Below are positions 54,506-64,000 of a stretch of 64,000 nt of DNA, piece after piece. The DNA is from Falciphora oryzae (Eukaryota > Ascomycota > Sordariomycetes > Magnaporthales > Magnaporthaceae). The notes under the pieces were generated by a model. The model was not told the DNA's origin and did no database searches. It saw only the letters and a program-made list of their open reading frames with translations. Position numbers and translations under genes: made by a program. The stretch covers positions 597,521 through 661,520 of the forward strand of contig JNVV01000009.1 of the NCBI GenBank assembly GCA_000733355.1, read 5' to 3'. Numbering within the stretch: position 1 is the first letter of the stretch; every line of letters starts with the position of its first letter.

Positions 54506-57500
54506 GGGCGGGTTGGGAGCTTTGGTACCGAACTTGATCCGGGTACCACCACCTAGCCAACACGAGCCGGCGTCGCGACTAGGATTCCGCTGTGAGACGA
54601 ATCTGATCTCGGATTACAGCGCGCGGCGCAAAAGGAAGAAGTCGCGTCATGCACTGGCAACGTGACAAAATCAAGACACAGGAAAAAATAATGAGACAGG
54701 TCGGGATCTTGCGCGGTCAATAGGGAACGGAGATCTTAGATCAGATCCCCAAGATGAGCGGCGCGGCGGCCTTTGAAAGGGGGGGGTGTCCCTCAATGTT
54801 CTGCGGACAGTCCGGAGGCAGCGCTGCCGGGGGCGTGCACCACACACGCACGGTCTGCAGTCGCAAAGTGGTGCGAAGCGTGGGGTGACGGGTGGGTCGT
54901 CGTTTGTCGATGGGCGCAGGTGTGAGGTGTCGGTCGGTGTATCTAAAGGTGCGTTGCCAAGGCGCGTGCTTCTGCCGCCACAATCCCAGCAAACGTCGCA
55001 GGGCGCTAGATAGCTTGCTTTGCTTTGCTTTGCGTTGCGCGCCTGTCTCGGGGGCGCGAGTAAGTTGGACGCAGGTGGGTGGTGAGGGGACTACAGATGC
55101 ATAAAATACTAGTAGGTCGGTGCCGAGGTAGGCTGCAATAGTGGTGGAAGCTAAAGACAATAGGCTATGCGGAGTGACGAGATGAGGATAGCTGTGGATT
55201 AGGTGTTTACGTGGGTCGGCTAGGTTGGTAGCTCGATGGCTTGTCTATAGACGTTGCTCGGGGTAGAATCTGCAATATTGGAATGTTGAATGAGGTGATC
55301 AGACCGCATCTGAAGCAGAAGCTCCAGACCACCCAGAGAGAGATGCCAGCCAAGGCCGTGGCTCGCATCCCAAGTCACTGAGCCCAACCTGCCAATCGCT
55401 ACGAGAACTCTCTTCAGGGGCCAGAAGGACAAGACGAGGCAAGAGGGCCAGCCCCAGGGGAAGGAATAGCCTGCAGCTTCCAGCGAGATGGGGTAGCAGC
55501 GGCCCACCCTTGCAAGTTGCAGCCAAGCAATCTAGACGGGACGCCTGCCCGGCGCGCATTCTGCTTGTTTGCTTGTTGTCTGCCCAGCTTGCCAGGTTGC
55601 AACAACTCCCGCACCGCCATGTGTGGGGGGACGATGACTGAACTCGTGGAAATCAGGATGCGGGCAAATCACTTGGTGATGTCGACACATGCTCCATAGC
55701 TGAACCTTGCGCATCTGCCGTCACCAACCGGGCACACCCCTTCGAAATGTCGGCCGCCAATCGAAGTAAAGAAGCAGCACAGCAGGGCGGGGTGGTTATC
55801 TTTTGGGCGCAGAGACGGGATGGGGAAAGTAGAGAAAAAGCAAGATAGCTGTTCCATGCATTTGCTTCTGGGGATGTGGATCAAAGCTGTTACAAGACCG
55901 AATTAGCCACCGCTAACGCCATGATTGGACCGGCAATAAAAAGCGCGCGACAAGGAAACAGGAACCCCCATCCGGTCCCCGGGCTCTGATTCATCATTTC
56001 CCCCGCGGGTGGCGTCCTGGGTGGTGTGGCACCGCAGTAGCACCTGCATCGGCTGCGACTGTTTTTTTTTTCCCTCTGATGTAGCAACCGAGCTTGGGAG
56101 CTGCTGCTTGACCAGGTCAGTCTGACAGCAGGAGGGCGCAGCCTGAATCGTGGTCGCAGGTGGTCATGCCACCTATATGCCCATCTGGCTCGGATGTCTG
56201 AATCCAGTAACCCACCCACGACTGCAACCACTGGGCCAGTCACTGAGGAGGTGTTGAGACGACTGGTGCAAACACCAGCAAAGCGGAGATGAGGCGGATT
56301 CAAGTGGAGGCCATTATAGTCGCGCACGGCGAGCCGTCTCCATCGCTGATCTCTCCAGCCTGCTTCAAGAGTCGCCCGGTTTCTGACCGACTGATAGTCA
56401 CTGCAGGGCCAGGAATCTCACAGAGCAGCGACGACAGCAGAAATGCCGTGTTCTATCCAGGGGCTGGATGCATCTGCTGTGGATACCTCCGGGGACTTGC
56501 CATCAATATTGATCTCCGGCACTTGCGTGCTGGCGAGCTCGGCCGTCTTGGCTACTTGTCGCCCAGAGGTCCAAGCACTCGATAGCCGCTCACTTACTCC
56601 TTGCTCAAACCCTCCCGGGTTACAATAGAATATCTTGCTATGAAGCCAAGGCTTATCGAGGCTGAGGAATTAAAGAGCCGTTGCGTTGCATCCATGCCAT
56701 CCAGAGCATAACCGGAAGGTCTAACCTCCCTCCGAGCCTCCCTCAACCTCGAGCGGGGTCGCGTTGCATGCCACTGGCTTTCCGTTGTGGGTAGGTGGCA
56801 TCACGAGAAGAAAGCAATGCAAGCAACCGCCACCAGTCCAGAAGCACAGCCCGTCCGGCCCGTGCTTTGTGCCCCGGGCTTGATTTCCGACGGAGCCGAT
56901 GGTCAATTGGTTCTTGGGATATCTGAGCGCAACGTACTCCCCCGTATCTCACTGGGAGTTGGCGAAACCCCGTCACGACTGAAAGCACAGATGGGACACA
57001 GAAGCACAGCCCCTAGTGACGTTTACACTGCCTAGATGGTAACGCAAGGCCAGGCGGAATCGCCACGAATATCATATCATAAGGGCAGTAGGCAGGCGGC
57101 TGGGCGCGTCCGTTGCCGACAATTATTGTTGGGCGAGGGGCTGTGGGTGGTCAAAACAGCGAGGCTGCAAGTAGCACCGCAGCGGCAGCGCCGGCTTGCG
57201 CAACCTCGTTGAGCGCAACCTCCGGCCCAACCTTGTACCCAGGTATGTGCCCAGAGAGGTGAGTACCATCAGTGCAGGCAAGATTGGGATTCGGTGATGG
57301 AAAGGTGGTCCCAGGGATTCTAGGTAGGCGGTAGCCTTGTCTCGAGAAGGCGATGCAATAGAAGATAAAAGCCGCCGATTTCTGAAGCATCTTTTCTTGT
57401 GCCTGCTCTCTCTTTCAAGCACGCTTGCCAACCCTCTCCTCTGCCCAAAGCACAGCCAACGAGACCTCGCCACTCGAGAAAGCACGCCCTTCGAACCTGG

Positions 57501-58587
57501 AAGTCAATCCAAAATGTCGACACCAGCGATTCTCGGCCCAGGAGTCGGATGCTTGACGACGACCTCGCCGCCCAGGCTGCAAGGATCGCGGCAAGGGGTG
57601 CGGAAGCTTCCTCCCCGGGCTGCACTTCTTGCGGCTGCTTCCGCCCAGGCTGCAACTACTACGTGTCTTTGCACCCAGGTTGTACCTGTTTATACTCTCA
57701 TAATGCTCGGGAGTCCGGTCGGATGGGCGTGGCTGGGGCTCCTCATTGGGCACATCATAAACACCTACGAGTGGTAGACACATCGCGGGCGGCGGCTGTG
57801 ACCTGTGGCTGCTACGGGCCTATTATCGGCGAGGTCGACTCTGACGAGATGGCGACCGGGCCCAATGACGCTCGCGAAGCTGGCGGCGCAGCCAGCGGTC
57901 CGGCGGGTGTCTGTCTGTGCAGGCATCATCACCACGTCTGGCTGCCTCCTTGAAGTCGAGGTCGGGAACAAGGCCGGGAGGCGCTACTCGCTCCGAGGCG
58001 TTGCTTTGTCTGGGGGCTCAGTCGCCTACCACGCGGGGCAGATCGATGAGCGGAGGATTGGTGGTTTGGTATGCTCTAGATGAGCAGGAGACGGTCGAGC
58101 CTACACTGGTGTTGTAGATGTGTCTGCGGAAACACGCTGCAGAGGAGCGGTTTGTTGACCAACGTCAGGAATTATGGAAATTTGGGGCCAAATTATCTGT
58201 TCAGGGGTCCACTATTTGTTATCGATAACAACCCGCGGGGCGCTCCTCCCCGCCTGGCGCGTCGTCAAGGTTGCTGCCTCGGGTTTGTCAGGAGAAGCAG
58301 CATCGAAGCACACAGAAGCAGCGTCATTCCGTCATCTTGCGAGCTGATATTGCAAACCGACGGACATAATAAACACCAAGCACGCACTCGAGGAAACCCC
58401 CCGAGACCGTTATTTCTCACTCTCATCAGTTCCACACATTGTTGCTTTTGACCTACTTGAATTATAAACGGCCCATCCACCCTTCCCCACAACCTAACGT
58501 CGTGCCGATCCAACACACAAATCGACCCGATATCCTGCGCAAAAGCCCAGTTCTTGATCGGGCCGGATTGGTCGCAATCAACACAGA
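54506..58587. other. 4.1 kb without a confident gene
   Basis: The largest gap in the window, between the divergent F-box and UFD1-like genes. The frames here are short and featureless, with mixed GC. Minor items: a (GCTTT)n-like run near 55013-55033, a T-run near 56060, a small minus-strand frame with a hydrophobic tail at 57151-57390, and a short PGC/CxC repeat region near 57565-57700. No transposon ORF or long terminal repeat was seen. Confidence 0.5.
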
Positions 58588-60804
58588 ATGGCGGGCCATG
58601 GCCCAGAGCTGAGGTGGTCAGGGACTTTTGCAGTCGACACGCTGCTAAAGGGCCCGACTGGCGACAAAATCAACCTGCCCTCCTCAGCCCTCCAACAGCT
58701 GCTGGACGCCAACGTCGCCGCCCCGACCCGCTTCTCCAGCTTCGAACAGAATGCGCACAGCCTCCCATACCCCCTCATGTTCCGGCTGGTCAACGAGAGC
58801 AACGGCAAGGCTGTCCATGCGGGAGTCCGCGAGTTCTCTGCCGAGGAAGGCCACGTCGTCTTGAGCCCGTTCCTCTTGGGCTCTCTCGGGCTAGAGTCTG
58901 ATTCAGGCGCCGCATCCCTACCGCGCGTCAAAGTGACGACTCGCCAACTACCCAAGGGTCACTATGTCGGCCTGTCGCCTGTCCAAGACTACGCCGCTTA
59001 TGATCCCGCCGTTCTCGAGCCGCTACTGGAGAGGGAGTTGAGGCAAGGGTATACAACGCTATCAGTTGGCACCATACTACATGTGCGGAGCGGTCTCCGA
59101 GACGAATACGAGTTCTTGGTGGAAAGCGTCAAGCCCGAAGGCGACGGCATCTGCGTCATTGATACCGACCTGGAGCTCGACCTCCTGCGTGTGCCAACAG
59201 CGACGGCTCAGGCACCGGGCGCGGGGGGCGGGGGCAAGGCAGCAGATTTGGATGCAGACAAGAGCTCGCCCGGCGGGGAGATCGGGATCTGGAAGCCGGT
59301 CGAGGGCCAGGTCCAGCACAGCGAATATATTGACTACGAACTCACGTCGTGGGATAAATCCCGCGGCCTGGTCATCGAGGCCAAGCATGGGATCGACCCG
59401 GACGCGAGTACCGAATTCTTTCTCGACATCTTCGTAAGCCCAAAGGCACCTCACCTGCGCGAGCGCCCCAGGGAGACTCAGTATTGGATGGCCCAGATGG
59501 GGCCGTACACCACTCGCGACCCGACGAGGCTCGAAATACCGTCATCCTCTTTTGGCACAGACGACGAGATCGAAAGCGTTATGATCTCTATCTACGGATT
59601 CAGGGACCAGAGGCTTGATGCCGTAGGGACCAAGCCCCATAAGTTCTCCCTCAGCGTCAGCTCGCTGAAAGACGACACCAAGACGAACGGGAGCGGAGAG
59701 GCGGCGGCCGACTCAGAGGACATGGCAGACAAACAAAGGTGCGGCAACTGTGGACAGTGGATAGCAAAGCAAAACTTTGTGCTGCATCAACTGCGCTGCG
59801 CCCGCAACAAAAGATGCGCCGTGTGCGGCCTGGTGGCGGGAGCCGACGAGCTCAAGGAGCACTGGCACTGTTCTTTATGCGCCAGCTCCGACTCTGCCTT
59901 TGGCGACAGCCTCGTGAGCAAGGCGAAGCACGACAGCCGCATGCACCCAGCCGAGCCCCTGCGCTGCTCATGCGCAGCATCCCTCGAATTTGACACGATA
60001 CCCGCCCTCGCCCGGCACCGCGTGACCGACTGCCCGGAGAAGGTGATCCTCTGCCGCTTCTGCCACCTCGAGGTCCCGCAGGAGGGCGATCCGACGGACC
60101 CCTCGAGCGTTGCGCAGACGGCCTACACGGGCCTGACAGCCCACGAGCGGGCCGACGGCGCCCGAACCGCAGACTGCGACCTGTGCGGCGCCATAGTAAG
60201 GCTACGCGATATGGACTCGCACCTGCGCCACCACGAGATGGACAAGAAGGGTCGCGCCAGGCCTGTACTCTGCCGCAACGCCCTCTGCGGCCGCACCCTG
60301 CACGGCGTCGGGCCCCGCGGCCAGGTCGGCCCTGCAGCGGCAGCGGCCACGGCAGGGAGGCCCGACAACGATCTCGGCCTCTGTGGCACCTGCTTCGGCC
60401 CGCTTTACGTGTCGATGCACGACCCGGAGGGCAAGGCGCTGCGCCGGCGCGTGGAGCGGCGATATCTAACGCAGCTCATCACGGGCTGCAGCAGGACATG
60501 GTGCTCCAACGAGCTCTGCAAGACCGGCCGCGCCAACAACGGCCAGGAACCGCTTGGTGCCTCGACCTCGGCTGCTCTACCGCTTGTCCGGCCGCTCGTG
60601 ACGCCCGAGGAGCTGGCGGGCCACTCGAAGACGATGCGATTCTGCGTCGACGAGGCAGCGCAGCGGAATCTGGTCCTTGCTGAGATGGTGGCGTCCGAGG
60701 GCGTCTGGGATCTCGAGTGGTGCGTCGCTGCGTGCGAGGCCGAGGGCGACAGGGATAAAGCGAGGGAGTGGCTTCAGAATTGGGCACCCAACAAGTACGA
60801 GTAG
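58588..60804 (+). CDS. UFD1-domain protein with C-terminal zinc fingers
   Basis: A single exon of 738 residues. The N-terminal part follows the UFD1 double-psi barrel pattern: GDKINLPSSALQQLLDANV, YPLMFRLVNESNGKAVHAGV and REFSAEEGHVVLSPFLLGSL, then LPKGHYVGLSPVQDYAAYDP, VLEPLLERELRQGYTTLSVG and YEFLVESVKPEGDGICVIDT. From ~383 zinc-binding modules appear: RCGNCGQWIAKQNFVLHQLR with a following RCAVCGLV, a TRAF-like VILCRFCHLEVPQ, and CDLCGAIVRLRDMDSHLRHH. Then come LCRNALCGRTLHG, LCGTCFGPLYVSMHDPEGKA and TWCSNELCKTG. UFD1 domains bind ubiquitin and Cdc48/p97; this larger zinc-finger architecture is distinct from the Npl4 partner Ufd1 and resembles plant PRLI-interacting-factor-K-like proteins. 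A ubiquitin-handling role is inferred. Confidence 0.9.
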   Translation: MAGHGPELRWSGTFAVDTLLKGPTGDKINLPSSALQQLLDANVAAPTRFSSFEQNAHSLPYPLMFRLVNESNGKAVHAGVREFSAEEGHVVLSPFLLGSLGLESDSGAASLPRVKVTTRQLPKGHYVGLSPVQDYAAYDPAVLEPLLERELRQGYTTLSVGTILHVRSGLRDEYEFLVESVKPEGDGICVIDTDLELDLLRVPTATAQAPGAGGGGKAADLDADKSSPGGEIGIWKPVEGQVQHSEYIDYELTSWDKSRGLVIEAKHGIDPDASTEFFLDIFVSPKAPHLRERPRETQYWMAQMGPYTTRDPTRLEIPSSSFGTDDEIESVMISIYGFRDQRLDAVGTKPHKFSLSVSSLKDDTKTNGSGEAAADSEDMADKQRCGNCGQWIAKQNFVLHQLRCARNKRCAVCGLVAGADELKEHWHCSLCASSDSAFGDSLVSKAKHDSRMHPAEPLRCSCAASLEFDTIPALARHRVTDCPEKVILCRFCHLEVPQEGDPTDPSSVAQTAYTGLTAHERADGARTADCDLCGAIVRLRDMDSHLRHHEMDKKGRARPVLCRNALCGRTLHGVGPRGQVGPAAAAATAGRPDNDLGLCGTCFGPLYVSMHDPEGKALRRRVERRYLTQLITGCSRTWCSNELCKTGRANNGQEPLGASTSAALPLVRPLVTPEELAGHSKTMRFCVDEAAQRNLVLAEMVASEGVWDLEWCVAACEAEGDRDKAREWLQNWAPNKYE

Positions 60805-61130
60805 AGGAGCCGCTGGCATGATGATAACTTGGATGGGCTGCATCATTAGACTTATAGAACTTGATACCCACATACGTGCTTGGTTTAGATATAGAATCTA
60901 TGATATCAACGTCGAGTTCACATTGGATATCTATCAGCTATGGATGATTGGATTATTGCATTGTTGAAATGATTTAAAGCAAACGTAAAGCATACAAAAG
61001 CAAAGCCACACACCCAAGCCCATATCGGCCTCGGTGAGATCCCCTAACTACTGCGTGCTTCCCTATGCAAGACTTCCGCCAAGCTTCCATCGTACGGCAG
61101 GACAGTATGGGGCAGAGCTCGAGAGGCCGC
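60805..61130. other. intergenic between convergent genes
   Basis: 3' ends of the UFD1-like and metallothionein transcripts; AT-rich. No gene seen. Confidence 0.5.
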
Positions 61131-61284
61131 TCACTTGTCCTAAATATTGAAATACGATCCACAAGGTCAGTTTTATACCGCGCATTGAACGAGGGAGGGG
61201 TCACGGATGTCTTACACAGCAAGTGCAGCTCGAGCAGCCGCCGCTGCAACTGCAGGTGTTGCATCCGCACTCGGCGCCGGGCAT
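61131..61284 (-). CDS. fungal metallothionein, 25 residues, two exons
   Basis: Exon 1 (61284..61216) encodes 23 residues: MPGAECGCNTCSCSGG followed by CSSCTCC. A 76-base intron (GTAAGA donor, ACTGAC branch, TTTAG acceptor) precedes a 9-base exon (61139..61131) encoding Asp-Lys and the stop. The product has 25 residues and 8 cysteines in C-x-C, C-x2-C and CC arrangements, with no aromatic residues. Size and cysteine pattern match the small copper metallothioneins of filamentous ascomycetes such as Neurospora. Such proteins bind Cu(I) (or Zn/Cd) in the cytosol for detoxification and storage. Without splicing the frame would end in VRHP, which I consider less likely. A TATA box lies upstream. 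The gene is shorter than normal ORF-finding cut-offs. Confidence 0.85.
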
Positions 61285-63090
61285 GTCGGCTGATGTCTGG
61301 TGTGTATGTAGGTAGGTAGGTGGGCTTTGAAGGATGGCTCTGCGGTGTGTTGTTGGGATCGTTTCGTTTTTGGTATGGTCACTTTTGGCCTGGGCCTTGT
61401 GTAGAAGAAGGGAACAGAGTAGATTAGAGGGAAGGGGGAGGGCGAGGAAGCACCCCTTTATATCCCTTTTTCTCGCTCAACCCACGCACAGTCCAGGGCA
61501 CGGCTCCGTGTGATGGACAGGATCTCCGTCCCCCAAGAGCCTGCCTCTCTATTTCCCCTCATGCGTGGTTTCCGCGGATGCCAAGCGTGTAACACACTCT
61601 GCGGGACTTGTGCCGAGAGGGAGGCGCACGCCGCTCTTCTGCGGTACACACTGAGCTGTTCCCCTCGGCCGCCTATCACAGAACGCAACCTCTCCCGAAT
61701 CCTCACGTCATTCCCCCGCACGCGCCACCCGCCGCTGCAAGCTGTCGGTTGTCCGTCGCTCGGGCTTGGGACGTGGCGGTTGGTGTCTAGGTTGGGTACA
61801 TACGTAGACGTCACAGCAGCTCGGCTAGTTTTGGTATCTTTTCCCTTGTATCTTTTCCTGTATTCTTTCTTGCGTCCTTTCCCGTACCTCCGACCCAAGC
61901 CACTGCAGCCTCAGGTATTTGAGCTGTGCATAATGGCGTGTGTCTCTCCACCGAGGTAAACCCGTCGAGAAAAGACAGCATCGACGTGGGAGCGAGCACA
62001 CCTGACAGTCCGAGGGTGTGGAGCGGCGGGTTCTGATAGGTTGGGGCAGGTCGTCTTGCGAGCGCCAGCGCTGGTTCCAGGAGGGCCAGCGAGTCCAGGT
62101 TGCGGCAATATTGGCTGCCTTGCTGCCTGCTCAAGATCGTTGTGGTTGTCTGCTAGCTACCAAATATGCCAGTCTGCTTACAGGGCTTGCATGGTGCATG
62201 TGGTATTCTCGTCGCCCGCAGCGCCAAGGGTATCGTGTATCAACCCGCATTCGATAGGCTGGGTATGAAACGAGGCACGAGGTCGTGTTTGGCAACTTCA
62301 GCCCTGAATCCCGGGATTTACCTCGTCCAAGGGACCAACAACCGCGGGAATTCTGCTGCCAACATATCTCCGCGTATCTCTAGCCCCCAATACGAGCGAC
62401 GATAAGAAACCAAGGCGAAGCATAATCGGCCAGCGTGACCGCGAGAATCAGGCCCACGTGAGAAGCTAAGGCGGGGCCGCTGTTCTATCTCCTGGGATCT
62501 GGGATGGACGCTTGCTATCAATCCATGGCGCGAACGGTGCTGCCGTCTTGAGAATGAGGCGGGACTGGAGGGGTGGGGGGAGTGGTCGGCGTGTGCTGTT
62601 GCTGTTACTCGATTGGATTTGCTTGCTGGAGCGGACGGACGCGCATCTTTCCCCACCACCTCCCAGGTTTTTGATTATTTCTACGTGATTTAAGTGTGAC
62701 GAGACTGTTCAAGGAACTCAAAATGTGGCCATGGACACGAGGGAACGATAAATATGCCTAGATAGTAGGTAGCCATCTAACCATGGATAGGTATCTAGCA
62801 GGTAGGCAAACAAACGCTTATGCTCTCTATCGTCGCGTCGAGTCTATAAAACAGAATGCTCATATCCCCTCCACGCCTCACGAAATAGGCCAAGAAAGCT
62901 TGCTGCGTGATAGTCCATCCATCTCCCGTGAGAACAAATACCAAAAACGGAAAAAAGAAAACATCATCCCTCCCATAAAGCGCCAGCCCTCTGTGTATGT
63001 GCAGTATCTAATGATATGCGGGATGCATCCCCAAAAAAGGTATATCACTTTCAAACAATATTCGTGCTGGCAGACAGCAACACTCCCCGT
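61285..63090. other. 1.8 kb intergenic
   Basis: Metallothionein promoter, including short tandem GGTA units near 61310-61321, and the 3' region of the OPT transporter. No gene recognised. Confidence 0.5.
61456..61463 (-). promoter_or_regulatory. TATA box of the metallothionein gene, with adjacent AGGGG
   Basis: ATATAAAG on the minus strand about 172 bases upstream of the ATG. An AGGGG word (61453-61457), the core of stress-response elements, overlaps its downstream edge. A strong TATA suits a highly inducible stress gene; function is inferred. Confidence 0.55.
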
Positions 63091-64000
63091 CTACCACGTA
63101 TCAGGCCCAAAGTGCCCACCCTGCGGCACCGTCCTGTACGAGCAGGCCTGCCAGTCGCACCCCTGCTTGTAGACCTCGGTGCCCCACCACTTGAACCCAT
63201 CCATGACGCCCGGGTAGATGAAGGTGAAAAACACAACGACGATGCCCGACGCCAGGGCCGAGTCAAGCGCCGCGCTGAGCGTCATGCTGTACTTTGCCCA
63301 CCAGGCCGTGGCCCGGTTCTTGAGCAGGTAGTTGAAGAAGAAGCACACGACGGCCCAGACCGAGAAGTTGAGCCCCGTGGCGGGAGGGATCCAGCCCAGC
63401 GACCCCAGCAGCACGGGCAGGTTGACCTTGCGCATGATGCTGTCCTTCTTGCCGCGCGACCAGTACCACAGCGGGATCGGCGCCACGGCCCCGATCAGGA
63501 AGCACCAGACCAGGGGGCGGTAGGTTGCGCCCTTGCCAAAGAACTCGCTGGGCCCAACGACTCCCCATAAGATGGAGCCGTTGAAGTGCACCCTTGCGAT
63601 GGGGCAGGTGAAGCCGTTGATGGCCTCGGGGGTGCAGATTCCAGGAATGCTTGCAAACATCCAGTTGAGGACCGCGATTTGGGTCAATGAGGACACGACC
63701 GTCGCCACCATTTGCACCATGAAAAGGATCCTTGGCGGGATCTTCATATAGTGACCCAGCTTCAGGTCCGCCGCGAACTTGATGCCCTGCGCCGACGAGA
63801 TGTAGCCGTACGTAACGAACACCATGTTGGCCACGGGGCGCCCGGGGAAGATGGCGCCGCAGACCAGCTGGCAGATCAGGTAGATGCTGCTGTGCTGGTT
63901 CGTGACCGCCATTATGATTCCGATCGGGATGAATAGGACGCTGCAGATGCCTAGAGCCAGAAGCAGTCCGTACCATGGGAGGTGTATCGGGTAGCTGTGT
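63091..64000 (-). CDS. OPT-family oligopeptide transporter, C-terminal part (5' end outside window)
   Basis: An open frame from the window edge to a stop at 63091 gives 303 codons, no introns. It matches the C-terminal half of small-oligopeptide transporters: IPIGIIMAVTNQHSSIYLIC, GRPVANMVFVTYGYISSAQG, IKFAADLKLGHYMKIPPRIL, FMVQMVATVVSSLTQIAVLN, ICTPEAINGFTCPIARVHFN. After these come GSILWGVVGPSEFFGKGATY, KVNLPVLLGSLGWIPPATGL, LNFSVWAVVCFFFNYLLKNR, and a lumenal/extracellular end with GVMDGFKWWG and CDWQAC. OPT proteins are proton-coupled carriers of tetra- and pentapeptides or glutathione at the plasma membrane. The start and N-terminal helices lie beyond base 64000. The frame also contains an ATG at 63912, but it is internal. 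Confidence 0.93.
   Translation of the reverse strand, partial: HSYPIHLPWYGLLLALGICSVLFIPIGIIMAVTNQHSSIYLICQLVCGAIFPGRPVANMVFVTYGYISSAQGIKFAADLKLGHYMKIPPRILFMVQMVATVVSSLTQIAVLNWMFASIPGICTPEAINGFTCPIARVHFNGSILWGVVGPSEFFGKGATYRPLVWCFLIGAVAPIPLWYWSRGKKDSIMRKVNLPVLLGSLGWIPPATGLNFSVWAVVCFFFNYLLKNRATAWWAKYSMTLSAALDSALASGIVVVFFTFIYPGVMDGFKWWGTEVYKQGCDWQACSYRTVPQGGHFGPDTW

Overview
The window looks like nuclear DNA of a filamentous ascomycete (Pezizomycotina), most likely a Sordariomycete. Genes stand singly on both strands. Introns are short (mostly 45-125 bases) with GT-AG ends and CTAAC/CTGAC-type branch sites. Coding regions are GC-rich, and several families are fungus-specific: a BIM1-like (X325) GPI protein, a seven-helix membrane protein, fungal F-box and GILT-like proteins. 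I did not place it to order or genus. No prokaryotic element, virus, intact transposon, CRISPR array or tRNA was seen.

Layout: RTC1/WDR24 (3' end outside the window) - 2-oxoglutarate oxygenase - secreted galactose mutarotase - BIM1-like copper protein - non-RD protein kinase - conserved acidic protein with uORFs - seven-exon APC amino-acid/choline-type permease - 3-beta-HSD-type dehydrogenase - decayed tandem copy followed by its intact-looking membrane-protein relative - seven-helix membrane protein - NSE1 - tail-anchored unknown - BRE2/ASH2 - CEF1/CDC5 - MFS transporter - atypical hexokinase - GILT-like thiol reductase overlapping the DcpS decapping gene tail to tail - repeat-rich small protein - ARP6 - zinc-finger remnant - F-box protein - 4 kb without a gene - UFD1/zinc-finger protein - 25-residue metallothionein - OPT peptide transporter (5' end outside).

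Most genes are unrelated housekeeping or accessory genes, so no biosynthetic cluster is evident. A nuclear group (NSE1, BRE2, CEF1, ARP6) is spread over 22 kb; BRE2 and CEF1 share a 428-base bidirectional promoter. Splice models were built by hand by matching reading phase across each intron. They correct several misleading ATG-initiated frames that begin inside introns.

The items most worth a second look are the two-exon metallothionein (too small for ordinary ORF finding), the tandem pseudogene pair, the orphan Cys-rich exons downstream of the F-box gene, the antisense coding overlap of GILT and DcpS with a GC-AG intron in DcpS, and the hexokinase-like gene with an 18-base microexon.
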